Assembly: GCA_012270675.1 (NCBI GenBank) | Contig: JAAXHW010000083.1 | Location: forward strand, 1 to 60,328 | DNA from: Candidatus Latescibacterota bacterium | Lineage (GTDB): Bacteria > Latescibacterota > UBA2968 > GCA-2709665 | Direction: 5' to 3' | DNA length: 60,328 nt | Shown here: positions 28,439-37,132 of the stretch, in pieces | Position numbering within the stretch: position 1 is the stretch's first letter | Layout of the letters: every line of letters begins with the position of its first letter | The notes under the pieces: model-generated | Told to the model about the DNA's origin: nothing | Seen by the model: the letters and a program-made list of their open reading frames with translations, nothing else | Database searches by the model: none | Translations under genes and position numbers: made by a program

Positions 28439-30967
28439 TCAGGGTCCCATCTCCCGAATCGCCGCTTCTATCTGCCGGGCGGCCTCCCGGTAGTCCCGGC
28501 CTGCCTGGAAGTGGATGGGTCGCCCGATGCGCAACCGCACCGCCCCGGGCCAGGGCCAGAACCGACCGGGAGGAAGCGCCTCGAACAGCCCTTGAATGTG
28601 GACCGGCACCACCGGAACCTGCAGACGCAGCGCCATCAGGCCGATGCCGGCCCGGAAGGGCTGAAGCTTCCCGTCCGTGGTGCGCCTGCCCTCCGGAAAA
28701 ACCAGCGGACAGAGGCCCCGGTCGGTGAGATTGCCCATGTATTTCAGCGCCTGGCGCACGCCTCCCGCATCCTGGGGCAGTGGGAAGGCATTGAACAGGC
28801 CGCACACCATCCAGTATTGAATCCCTTTGCCTACCCGCTCCGGAAGGGAAAACGGCTCGGGGTGGAAATAGGCCTGAAAATAGTTCTGCCGCACCGCTGG
28901 CGTCAGACGGCGGCGCAGGGCAGCGGGCAGCGCCGAAAGGATTGCGGGCGTATCCAGGTGGCTCGTATGGTTGGCCGCAAACAGCACGGGAGGCCGGGTG
29001 TCTCTGAGGTGCGCGCCTCCCTCCACCGACAGGTTCAGGTAGACGCGCAAGAAGGGCAGGAGCATGCCCTCCAGAGCACCCGTACGCGTCCAGCGAACCG
29101 GCCAGAACCGCGGCCACCGGGGCAGGCGGATCGGCCCGCGTGCCATCCGGCTGCTCCGGGCGATACGCGCAACGCCGGCCTCCTCCCCGGGCTCCGCCCG
29201 TTCCACCCAGGTCTTGAGATCGCCCACCGTTGAAAGGCGGGTAAAAGCCTCCTCGTCCAGTGTCATTCCGGAATGGGCCTCCATCGCCGCCAGCAGGTCC
29301 ACCAACTCCAGGGACGACAGCCCCAGGTCTTCCGCCAGATGGTGCTCCGCCTTCAACTCCGATGCCGCCCTCCCGGTCAGCCCGGCCAGGATGCCCTCCA
29401 CTCCGACCGACTCCGGCTCCGCCCGCGCACCCCCTCCGGCCAGGCGGTTTGCCACCTCGTGGCGCTTGATCTTGAACGTAGACGCCGTCCGGGGGAGGCG
29501 CTCCCCGGACCACACTGTCCAGCCCCGGATGCGCTGGTGGGCCTCCAGCTCCCGGTTGGCCCGCTGCACAAGGGCTTCCGGGTGCGCCACCGGATCGCGC
29601 AACACCAGGACCGCGTGCACCTGTTCGTTCCCATTCCGGCGCAAACCCACCACCGCGCTTTCCCTCACCTCCGGAAACCGGTCCAGCACCGCCTCCACGT
29701 CCTGGGGGAACACGTTCAGGCCTTCGGAAGTCACAATCACTTCTTTTTTCCGGCCTTTATAATACAGACGCCCCTCCGCGTCCATCTCCCCGATATCCCC
29801 CGTATGCAGCCACCCATCCCGGGTCACCCTTTCCGTCTTTCCGCCTCCGTAATATTCCGAAACAATGCTCTCCCCCCTCACCAGGATCTCCCCGTCCGGT
29901 GCGATCTTCACCTCCTGTCCCTTCAGTGCCTTTCCCAGCGACCCGGCGCGCGCCCGGAGCGGGTGGTTGAGCGCCACCACCGGGCTGGCCTCCGTCAACC
30001 CGTAGCCCTGCACCACCCCGAACCCGAGCCGGGACCAGAACGTCTCCATCTCCGGCTCCACCCGGGCGCCTCCCACCACAATAAACCAGAACTTCCATCC
30101 GAACGCCGCGTGCACCTTCCGGTGTTGCCACACGCGCCTCAGGAGGCCCGCCTGCTGCGCTGCTTCATCGTCTGCAATTTTGAACCGCCGCGCCACGTCG
30201 TGCTGTACCATGCGCATCAGGCGCGGAACACACACCAGCACAGAGGCCCGTTCCCGCCGGACCGTCTCGACGACCTCGCCCGGATGCAGGTCCAGCATGA
30301 ATACCGCTGCCCCTTCCAGAAGCACCGGAATAAACAGTCCCAGCGACTGGCCGAACATGTGGGAAAGCGGAAGCAGGTCCAGCACGCGGACCGGCTGGAA
30401 GGGCCGGAGGCGGTTGCGGTAGGGGTCGATCTGCTCCCGGAAAGGCCTCAGATTCGCGCAGATGTTCCGGTGCCGGTGCACGACCCCCTTCGGGTGTCCG
30501 GTTGTCCCGGACGTATAGACGATCTCCACAATATCGTTGCTTTCAACTTCGGAAGCCTGAAACGATCCGTCTCCCTCCAGGTCGGCCACCTGTTCAAAGG
30601 AGAGCCGTTCCACCTCCACCGCCTCCGCTTCCACCGCACCGTCGTGTACCAGCAGCCGGGCCTTTACCTCTTCCTGCAGGCGCTGAACCAGCCGGGGGGA
30701 GGAATGGAAATCGATCGGCACGGCCGCCACCCCCCGGGCCACGCACCCCCAGAAGACGACCGCCCACTCCGGCCGGTTCTCTCCCCACAGGAGCAAACGG
30801 TCTCCTTTCTGAAATCCCCGCTCGTCCAGCAGGCGCACAAATCCGCCGATCCGGTCGTAGACCTCCCGGTAGGACAGCCTCTGTGTGCGGAACCCATCCG
30901 TAAACCGGATGGCCTCCCGCCCGTCCAGGCGGCGAATATCGGAGAGCAGGTCCAGCAGGGTTTCCAT
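28439..30967 (-). CDS. AMP-dependent acyl ligase - acyl carrier - PlsC acyltransferase fusion
   Basis: This 842-residue protein has three domains. Residues of about 1-510 are an AMP-binding ligase with the P-loop-like YTSGTTGHPKGVVH, VQGYGLTEASP, the DGWLHTGDIG motif and a C-terminal KIKRHEV. Residues of about 520-590 are an acyl carrier protein with the phosphopantetheine site in DLGLSSLELVDLL (Ser about 549-550). Residues of about 620-842 are a 1-acylglycerol-3-phosphate-type acyltransferase with NHTSHLD (HX4D) and VFPEGRR. It could activate a fatty acid, hold it on its own carrier and transfer it to a lysophospholipid or glycerol-phosphate acceptor, analogous to Aas but with an ACP built in. 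Start at 30967 (GGAG upstream). It is first in an operon with the SDR and HAD genes. Confidence 0.85.
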   Translation of the reverse strand: METLLDLLSDIRRLDGREAIRFTDGFRTQRLSYREVYDRIGGFVRLLDERGFQKGDRLLLWGENRPEWAVVFWGCVARGVAAVPIDFHSSPRLVQRLQEEVKARLLVHDGAVEAEAVEVERLSFEQVADLEGDGSFQASEVESNDIVEIVYTSGTTGHPKGVVHRHRNICANLRPFREQIDPYRNRLRPFQPVRVLDLLPLSHMFGQSLGLFIPVLLEGAAVFMLDLHPGEVVETVRRERASVLVCVPRLMRMVQHDVARRFKIADDEAAQQAGLLRRVWQHRKVHAAFGWKFWFIVVGGARVEPEMETFWSRLGFGVVQGYGLTEASPVVALNHPLRARAGSLGKALKGQEVKIAPDGEILVRGESIVSEYYGGGKTERVTRDGWLHTGDIGEMDAEGRLYYKGRKKEVIVTSEGLNVFPQDVEAVLDRFPEVRESAVVGLRRNGNEQVHAVLVLRDPVAHPEALVQRANRELEAHQRIRGWTVWSGERLPRTASTFKIKRHEVANRLAGGGARAEPESVGVEGILAGLTGRAASELKAEHHLAEDLGLSSLELVDLLAAMEAHSGMTLDEEAFTRLSTVGDLKTWVERAEPGEEAGVARIARSSRMARGPIRLPRWPRFWPVRWTRTGALEGMLLPFLRVYLNLSVEGGAHLRDTRPPVLFAANHTSHLDTPAILSALPAALRRRLTPAVRQNYFQAYFHPEPFSLPERVGKGIQYWMVCGLFNAFPLPQDAGGVRQALKYMGNLTDRGLCPLVFPEGRRTTDGKLQPFRAGIGLMALRLQVPVVPVHIQGLFEALPPGRFWPWPGAVRLRIGRPIHFQAGRDYREAARQIEAAIREMGP

Positions 30968-31012
30968 AGGGTTTTTTACTCCTGGCCTTTTTCTTGTTCG
31001 CGCCCCCCTCGT

Positions 31013-31124
31013 TACTCCCCCCTTGAGGGGGAGTCGCAGAAGCCGAGCCGACAGGCGACGGCTGATGCGGTGGGGGGGTGCCAGCCCGCAGGCGCGGGAC
31101 GGAACCGCGCAGAAAAGCCCCTTC
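31013..31124. repeat. dispersed intergenic repeat, nearly complete copy
   Basis: The element opens with a hairpin, CTCCCCCCTTGAGGGGGAG (31014-31032). It continues with the 30-base unit identical to 3010-3039 (here 31033-31062) and a G-run, and ends with GGAACCGCGCAGAAAAGCCC (31101-31120), the right-half block seen at 23842 and 57150. It occupies most of the divergent gap between the acyl-ligase fusion and the sulfatase. Confidence 0.68.
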
Positions 31125-31201
31125 TCCAGGTAAGATACCTCTCTACCCTCCAGAGAATCAAGTAAAATCGGGCGCTGCATGGGAACGGGGTGTCATTCAC
31201 C

Positions 31202-31230
31202 TTGCATTTTCCCTCCGTGCGCATTAGATT
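31202..31230 (+). promoter_or_regulatory. candidate promoter for the sulfatase locus
   Basis: TTGCAT (31202-31207) and TAGATT (31225-31230) are 17 bases apart, about 80 bases upstream of the sulfatase ATG. A small hairpin GCACttctgGTGC (31231-31243) falls near the expected transcription start. The rest of the 341-base gap (30968-31308) holds only the repeat. Confidence 0.35.
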
Positions 31231-31308
31231 GCACTTCTGGTGCGTATCATTTACCGCGGGACGGTTGGCCAGGGCCCGTCTCCCAACCGGGTTCAAACAG
31301 GATGCCCC

Positions 31309-32697
31309 ATGCCTTCTGAAAGACCCAGGATCCTCTTTATCCTCACCGACGACCAGGGTGTCTGGGCAGCCGGATGCTACGGCAATCCCGAAATCCGCAC
31401 CCCCGGCATTGACCGGGTCGCCGCCACCGGCATCCGCTTCGAGAACTTCTTCGTTGCCACGCCCGTCTGTTCCCCCAGCCGCGCGACCTACCTCACCGGG
31501 CGCATCTCCTCCCAGCACGGCGTGCACGACTGGATCCGCGATGGCAATGTCGGCCCGGACGCCGCCGCGTACCTGGAAGGGGAGACCGCCTACACGGACA
31601 TCCTGTCCGAGCACGGCTGGACGTGCGGCATCAGCGGCAAGTGGCACCTGGGCAACAGCCAGATCTCCCAGCATGGCTTTTCGCACTGGTTCGTCCACCA
31701 GCGGGGCGGCGGCCCCTATCAGGACGCGCCGATGGTGCGAAACGGGGAACGGATCACCCAACCCGGCTACGTCACCAGCGCCATCACCGAGGACGCCCTC
31801 GCCTTCGTCGACCGCCATGCCCGGGATGACAACCCCTTCTACCTCAGCGTCCACTACACCGCGCCCCACAGCCCCTGGACCGGACATCCGCAGGATATCG
31901 TCGACGCCTACGATGACTGTCCCTTCGAGTCCTGCCCACAGGAACCCCGCCACCCCTGGGCCATCTCCCTCACCACAAACTGTCTGGGCAACCGGGAGAT
32001 GCTCAAAGGCTACTTTGCCGCCGTTACCGCCATGGACGCCGACGTCGGCCGCATCCTGGACAGACTCGAAGCCCTCGGCATCCGCGAGAACACGCTCGTG
32101 GTTTTTGTCAGTGACAACGGCTTTTCCTGTGGGCACCACGGCTTCTGGGGCAAAGGCAACGGCACCCGTCCGCTCAACATGTACGAAAACTCCATCAAAG
32201 TTCCTGCGGTTATGAGCCACCCCGGTAAGATCCCCGAAGGCTGTGTCCAGCCTGCCCTGGTCAGCGCCTACGACTTTATGCCCACCCTGCTGGATTACCT
32301 GGGCCTGCCCCTTCCGGAAGGCCGCAACCTGCCGGGACAAAGCGTCCTGCCCGCTCTCCTGGGCAAAGCGGACACCGCCCGGGAAAACGTGGTCATCTAC
32401 GACGAATACGGCCCCACCCGGATGGTTCGCACCGCGGAGTGGAAGTACATCCACCGCTATCCCGGCGGCCCCCACGAACTCTACAACCTGGTCAAAGACC
32501 CTGACGAACGGAACAACCGAATCGACGATCCCAACCAGGCCGCCCGTATCGCAGACATGAAACAGACGCTGGAAGGCTGGTTTGCCCGGCACGCGGATGC
32601 CGACAAAGACGGCCGCGACCGGGGCGTGACCGGCGGCGGGCAGATGCGCCCGATCGGCGGCGATTGGGAAGACGACCGTGAGGCATTTGCACAGTAA
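31309..32697 (+). CDS. arylsulfatase-type sulfatase (formylglycine, CxPSR)
   Basis: This 462-residue alkaline-phosphatase-fold sulfatase has metal ligands D14/D15 in ILTDDQG. The cysteine to be converted to formylglycine is C54 in CSPSRATYLTGR, GKWHLG is the conserved lysine motif, and VSDNGFSCGHHGFWGKG the later metal site. It removes sulfate esters from sugars or small sulfates. The ATG at 31309 follows AGGA, and no signal peptide is evident, so it may be cytoplasmic and act on imported oligosaccharides. No formylglycine-generating enzyme is in the window. It opens the polysaccharide-type cluster. Confidence 0.92.
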   Translation: MPSERPRILFILTDDQGVWAAGCYGNPEIRTPGIDRVAATGIRFENFFVATPVCSPSRATYLTGRISSQHGVHDWIRDGNVGPDAAAYLEGETAYTDILSEHGWTCGISGKWHLGNSQISQHGFSHWFVHQRGGGPYQDAPMVRNGERITQPGYVTSAITEDALAFVDRHARDDNPFYLSVHYTAPHSPWTGHPQDIVDAYDDCPFESCPQEPRHPWAISLTTNCLGNREMLKGYFAAVTAMDADVGRILDRLEALGIRENTLVVFVSDNGFSCGHHGFWGKGNGTRPLNMYENSIKVPAVMSHPGKIPEGCVQPALVSAYDFMPTLLDYLGLPLPEGRNLPGQSVLPALLGKADTARENVVIYDEYGPTRMVRTAEWKYIHRYPGGPHELYNLVKDPDERNNRIDDPNQAARIADMKQTLEGWFARHADADKDGRDRGVTGGGQMRPIGGDWEDDREAFAQ

Positions 32698-32753
32698 ATC
32701 CCGGATGTCACGGACTTCCCCCTGTGCATGGCCCTGACAGAAAGGAAAACGCG

Positions 32754-34376
32754 ATGCTGTGTACTGACATCCTGTTGATGGCCCTCACGGCGGCAGGGCT
32801 GCTGTTCACCCTGTTTTCGACCGCCCGGGCCGAACCCTTCCGGACCCGGTCCGGGCGAGGAACGCACCCGATGCCGGAAGGCTATGGCCCCCGGGGCCCC
32901 GTGGGGCCCAGCGATACGGAGCTTGCCGTCGAATCCGCCGCCGCAACCGTAGAGGCTCCCGGCAAACGGGACGCCCCCTATGACGCCTATCCGCCGGACG
33001 CCTCCGGCGCGTTCCGGAAGGCCGTTGCCGAGGCCGCTGAAAAGGGCGGAGGCGTGGTCTACATTCCACCCGGTGTGTACCGGCTCGATGAAACCGTACC
33101 CGTGTCCGACAATATCACGGTGCACGGCGCCGGGCGGGCCACGCACCTCTACACGGCGCAGAACAACCCTGTTTTCCTCATCGGGGGAGACGACATTCGA
33201 TTCACGCAGTTCCGCCTCCAGGGGCCCACCACCGTCCGGATGGTGCAGAATGCGTCGAAAGGCATCCAGGTCACAAACGGATACGGGCGATGCCGGATTG
33301 ACCACATTGAAATCTCCGGCTTCGGTCACTACGCCATCGGCGTTGTTGAAAAGGGTGAAGCCACTGTCGAATACGTCTACGACCACCACAACACCCAGAA
33401 CGGTTACGGCTACGGCGTGATGGTCGGCAGCGGCGGACAGGCCGTGGTTATCGACTCGGAACTGGAGCAGAACCGGCACGCCATCGCCTCCAACGGCGCG
33501 GGGACCATGTACAAATGTCTCTACTGCTACATCCACGGAGACGACGAAACCTACCGCGTGGGTGCCCTGGACACCCACCCGGGCATGTCCGGAGAGATCG
33601 AAATCGCTTACAACTTCGTGGAAAACCAGCAGACCGGCCTCTCCATCTCGGACGGATCGGGACGCATCCATGACAACTGTTTCCGGAACGTGCACCGGTT
33701 CTGCAACATCCGTCCCGGCGTTCACAACAACAACTATATCGAGGGTTCCGAGGCCCACGACATGGTTTTTGAGAACAATGTGCTCGAAAACGTCGAAGTC
33801 CCCTACGAAATCAGGGCCGGCCGGAATATCGTCATCGACGGCGAAACCCTCGATCTGCCTCCGGGCCGGAGCCAGGCGGACGTTGTTGTCGCGGATGAAA
33901 GCGCACAGGCGATCAGAGATGCCATCGCCTCGGTCGGGTCCGGCGGTGTTGTCTTCCTCCCCCCCTGGACCTACGAGATCGCTGAACCGATCCACGTCTC
34001 CTCCGGCCTGACCCTCATCGGCGACGAAGGCTACACCCGCATTCTCGTCGCCGGAAAACGGCCCGCCTTCGTTGTCGAGGGAGACGCCGCCCGCCTCTGC
34101 CGCCTTACCGTGGTCCGTAAACATCCGGTCGGGGCACCCGGGGCCGCAGGCGTCGTGATCCGCAGCGGAGAAGACATCCGGATAGACCGCTGCCGCTTCG
34201 ACGGCCATCCCCGGTGCGGTGTTCTCTTTCTGGCCGGATCGGGCAGGGTGGAAAAAAACGCTTTCACCGACTGCGGAGACGCCGCCGTGATCCGGGTTGA
34301 CGCGGACGTCACTGTGGAGGCAAACGAGCTGGAACACGGCCTGGAAGCCCTGGCCGGACAGGCGCCGCAGGGATAA
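32754..34376 (+). CDS. secreted right-handed parallel beta-helix protein with duplicated pectate-lyase-like motif
   Basis: This 540-residue protein has a signal peptide (cleavage near ARA-EPF). It consists of short beta-helix coils rich in G/N/V, for example IDHIEISGFGHYAIGVVEKGE and YDHHNTQNGYGYGVMVGSGG. The N-terminal-cap motif of pectate-lyase-superfamily helices occurs twice: GGGVVYIPPGVYRLDETV at about residue 99 and GGVVFLPPWTYEIAEPIHV at about 398. This implies two helix domains from an internal duplication. Such proteins bind or cleave polysaccharides. No catalytic residues can be assigned. AAAGGA lies upstream of the ATG at 32754, and it follows the sulfatase by 56 bases. Confidence 0.75.
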   Translation: MLCTDILLMALTAAGLLFTLFSTARAEPFRTRSGRGTHPMPEGYGPRGPVGPSDTELAVESAAATVEAPGKRDAPYDAYPPDASGAFRKAVAEAAEKGGGVVYIPPGVYRLDETVPVSDNITVHGAGRATHLYTAQNNPVFLIGGDDIRFTQFRLQGPTTVRMVQNASKGIQVTNGYGRCRIDHIEISGFGHYAIGVVEKGEATVEYVYDHHNTQNGYGYGVMVGSGGQAVVIDSELEQNRHAIASNGAGTMYKCLYCYIHGDDETYRVGALDTHPGMSGEIEIAYNFVENQQTGLSISDGSGRIHDNCFRNVHRFCNIRPGVHNNNYIEGSEAHDMVFENNVLENVEVPYEIRAGRNIVIDGETLDLPPGRSQADVVVADESAQAIRDAIASVGSGGVVFLPPWTYEIAEPIHVSSGLTLIGDEGYTRILVAGKRPAFVVEGDAARLCRLTVVRKHPVGAPGAAGVVIRSGEDIRIDRCRFDGHPRCGVLFLAGSGRVEKNAFTDCGDAAVIRVDADVTVEANELEHGLEALAGQAPQG

Positions 34377-34450
34377 GAAGCTGTCTTAAAACGCGGCCGG
34401 AGGAGAAATACGGCGCAAGCATGGCGTGAAAACCAATCGGAGGCGCGACT

Positions 34451-36211
34451 ATGGAAAAGCCGAACGCCAACTGGCTCACCCTCTTAATCGACACGCCGGT
34501 CCCACCGCCGGATTGGGCGCTTTTGCAGCGGGAGCTTATCCGGGCGCAGAGCCGGGCGTGTGAGGTTTTCTACGATCGTTATTTCGACGCGCGTGGGTAC
34601 CTGATGTGTGTCCCCCGCTGGGGGGGGAACGATGGTCCGGATGACGCCATTGAAAACCTCACCGGCTGGCCGATCCTCCACGCCCTGGGCGCGCCGGACA
34701 GCATTCTGCACATGTACAAACACGCCTGGGAGGGGCACCTCCGCCAGTACACGGAAGCCAGAACCGTGGAGGTCCCCTTCGCCCGTGATGGGATGTATTA
34801 CAAAGAATTCCCGGTTATGTTCGACTGGTTCCACCACGGCGAGACCCTCACCGTTTTCAACTTGCAGGGCCTGTCGGATGCCTGCGACCTCAAATTTCAG
34901 CAGCGGGTGCGGCGTTACGCGGGCTTTTACATGGACGAAGACCCCCAGGCCGCCAACTACGACCCCCGGCACAAAATCATCCGCAGCCTGTTCACCGGCA
35001 GCCGCGGCCCCCTCCTGCGCAAAGCCACCGCCCTGGACTGGGCGGGCGATCCCATTGAAATCGAAGGGAGGTTCAAGCCTGCGCACGGCGAGCGCAACTT
35101 CGAGGAAATGCTCGCCCACTTCGAGGAATACACCGATATTGTGGGCGATCACCCCGCCAATCTCGCTGCCACCACCCTGGCGCTCAACGCGTACATGCTC
35201 GCCGGCGAGGTCAAGTACAAGGACTGGCTCCTGGAATACGTGGACGCCTGGGCCGAGCGGGCCGCGGCCAACAACGGCATCCTCCCGTCCAACATCGGCC
35301 TGGACGGCACCATCGGCGGTGCGTGCGGCGGCAGGTGGTATGGCGGCTGCTACGGCTGGGGTTTCACCGTGGTTGTCCCGCAAACCGGCGAACTGTCCGA
35401 CCGCACCACCATCCAGCGGGGCATCGCGGGTTTCGGCAATGCCCTCCTGCTCACTGGCGACCGGCGCTACGTGGACGTTTGGCGCACCATGCTCGACGCG
35501 GTCAATGCCAACAAAAAGACGATCAACGGCCGGGAGATGTACCCCCACATGCACGGCGATGAGGGCTGGTACAGCTATACCCCGCAGCCCTACAGCCAGG
35601 GCGCGCTGGACGTTTACTACTGGTCCATGGACCGCGCTGACCTCAAGTATCTGCCGCAGACGGGATGGTTGGGTTATCTTGAAGGCAGCAACCCGGACTA
35701 TCCGGTTGAAGCCCTTCGACAGGAATTTGAAACGGTCCGCCAAAAAGTGGAAGGCATCCGCCGGGACGCCAGCACCCCGGATACCCGGATGTCGGACGAC
35801 ACCCTGCGTTTCAACCCGGCCATCAACAGCTGTCTCACCCAGCTGATGCTGGGCGGCCTCACGCCCCGCCATGGCGAACCCCTGCACTGCCGGGTGCGCT
35901 ACTTCGACCCCCTCAACCGCCGCGCCGGCATACCCGAAGACGTCGCCGCCCTGGTCGAAACCCTCACCGACACCGACGTCACCCTCACCCTTGTCAACAT
36001 CAATTCCGTCCACGAGCGCACGCTCATCGTCCAGGGCGGCGCCTATGCCGAACACCAGTTCACCGGCGTGACCGTGGACAGCCGGGAGCACGCCCTGAAC
36101 CACCCCAGTTTCACCCTCCGCCTCGCCCCCGGCGCAGGCAGCCGCATCACCATCAAAATGAACCGGTATGTCAACCAGCCCACGTTCGCCTTTCCATGGG
36201 ATCGAGGATGA
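34451..36211 (+). CDS. uncharacterised 586-residue protein, helical-toroid-like
   Basis: No family was named with confidence. The product has no signal peptide. It has alternating helical segments rich in Trp/Tyr/His/Asp (DWFHHGETLTVFNLQ, GNALLLTGDRRYVDVWRTML, YTPQPYSQGALDVYYWSM) of the kind seen in (alpha/alpha)n-barrel glycosidases and lyases. It ends with a beta-sandwich-like tail (LTDTDVTLTLVNINSVHERTLIVQGG). A glycine-rich loop, CGGRWYGGCYGWGF, is distinctive. ATCGGAGG precedes the ATG. Context between the beta-helix protein and PhyH suggests a carbohydrate-active role; this is inference. Confidence 0.7.
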   Translation: MEKPNANWLTLLIDTPVPPPDWALLQRELIRAQSRACEVFYDRYFDARGYLMCVPRWGGNDGPDDAIENLTGWPILHALGAPDSILHMYKHAWEGHLRQYTEARTVEVPFARDGMYYKEFPVMFDWFHHGETLTVFNLQGLSDACDLKFQQRVRRYAGFYMDEDPQAANYDPRHKIIRSLFTGSRGPLLRKATALDWAGDPIEIEGRFKPAHGERNFEEMLAHFEEYTDIVGDHPANLAATTLALNAYMLAGEVKYKDWLLEYVDAWAERAAANNGILPSNIGLDGTIGGACGGRWYGGCYGWGFTVVVPQTGELSDRTTIQRGIAGFGNALLLTGDRRYVDVWRTMLDAVNANKKTINGREMYPHMHGDEGWYSYTPQPYSQGALDVYYWSMDRADLKYLPQTGWLGYLEGSNPDYPVEALRQEFETVRQKVEGIRRDASTPDTRMSDDTLRFNPAINSCLTQLMLGGLTPRHGEPLHCRVRYFDPLNRRAGIPEDVAALVETLTDTDVTLTLVNINSVHERTLIVQGGAYAEHQFTGVTVDSREHALNHPSFTLRLAPGAGSRITIKMNRYVNQPTFAFPWDRG

Positions 36212-36257
36212 CCTGTGATTTTTTTACTGTAAGAAGCTTCTAAAGGAGCGCAACCAC

Positions 36258-36320
36258 ATGGCCCTTGACATCGAAGCCGGGTTTCGCCGTCCGAAAATCC
36301 TGAGGAGACCCCACCTGTGA
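36258..36320 (+). CDS. 20-codon leader ORF coupled to the PhyH gene
   Basis: The small ORF reads MALDIEAGFRRPKILRRPHL. It is preceded by AAAGGAG 9 bases before its ATG, the best ribosome site in this gap. Its TGA stop (36318-36320) overlaps the GTG start of the PhyH gene (36317) as GTGA. The PhyH ribosome site GAGGAG lies inside this ORF. This is the arrangement of a translationally coupled leader peptide. It was too short to be called as a gene by length. The peptide is basic at its end, and its own function, if any, is unknown. Confidence 0.45.
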   Translation: MALDIEAGFRRPKILRRPHL

Positions 36321-37084
36321 AATCCATGTACCCCGAACTGGACCTGGACCTCAGCTTTCATCCCATTGTCTGTGAAACGCCGCGACACTTCACGCGCGAA
36401 CAGATCGATGGCTACAACGAACAGGGATATATTACGGGGGTGCCCCTTTTTGAAGGCAGTGAACTCGAAGCGGTCCGGGACTTTTTCTCCAGATCCAGGA
36501 AAAGGCTCACCAGCTACGACCAGTTCCAGGCCTTCCACCACGAAATCCCCGAACTCTACGATATTGTCACCCACCCGGTCACCACGGATTATCTGAAGGA
36601 CCTCCTGGGCCCCAATATTATCTGTCACACCAGCCAGTACATCCGCAAGCAACCGGACCCCAACAGCAGCAGGAGAACCGTCTACCACCAGGATGCCACC
36701 TTCAACCCGATGGACGCGAGATGTGCACTCGTCTGGCTTGCGATTGACGAGGCCTTTGTTGAAAACGGCTGCATGGGGTTCATCCCCGGATCGCACAGGC
36801 TCGGGGTCATCGAATGCGAGGAAGCCGGCCACCACATCCCCGACGCCGGACGCTACGGCGAAGTGGTCCCCATCGAGCTCAAACCCGGTCAGGCCGTTTT
36901 CTTTTCAGACCTGCTCATCCATGCCTCGCCGCCCAACCGGACTGCCGACAGACCCCGGGGCGGCTTTACCGCAACCTACGCCAGCGCGGATCTCGTACCC
37001 ACCCTCGGCCGCAAAAAGTGGGCTGTGCTCTGCTGTGGCGAGGATGCGAACGATAACTGGCAGGTCCATCCGAGGCCGCAATAG
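36317..37084 (+). CDS. phytanoyl-CoA dioxygenase (PhyH) family protein
   Basis: This 255-residue Fe(II)/2-oxoglutarate-dependent oxygenase has the metal facial triad H124/D126 (YHQDATF) and H202 (LLIHASPPN). R214 or a nearby arginine serves 2-oxoglutarate binding (DRPRGGFTATY). VENGCMGFIPGSH is the typical PhyH strand. Members hydroxylate or oxidatively remove groups from varied small molecules. GTG at 36317 is taken as start because GAGGAG lies 9-10 bases upstream and the preceding leader ORF overlaps it; ATG at 36326 is an alternative. It is embedded in the sulfatase/heparinase cluster. Confidence 0.9.
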   Translation: MKSMYPELDLDLSFHPIVCETPRHFTREQIDGYNEQGYITGVPLFEGSELEAVRDFFSRSRKRLTSYDQFQAFHHEIPELYDIVTHPVTTDYLKDLLGPNIICHTSQYIRKQPDPNSSRRTVYHQDATFNPMDARCALVWLAIDEAFVENGCMGFIPGSHRLGVIECEEAGHHIPDAGRYGEVVPIELKPGQAVFFSDLLIHASPPNRTADRPRGGFTATYASADLVPTLGRKKWAVLCCGEDANDNWQVHPRPQ

Positions 37085-37132
37085 CGGCCGGTCCGGCTTC
37101 GAACCGCTATCTTCGGCCAGAAGGCACCCTCC

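Noticed and set aside
29273-31165. Plus-strand open frame of 630 codons under the ligase-ACP-PlsC fusion
   Set aside because: It is antisense to three conserved domains and consists of Arg/Pro/His-rich shadow sequence.
34421-34429. Minimal ATG-GCG-TGA frame upstream of the 586-residue protein gene
   Set aside because: The nearest GGAGGAG is about 15 bases away and the frame encodes two residues. Unlike the PhyH leader it does not overlap the downstream start.
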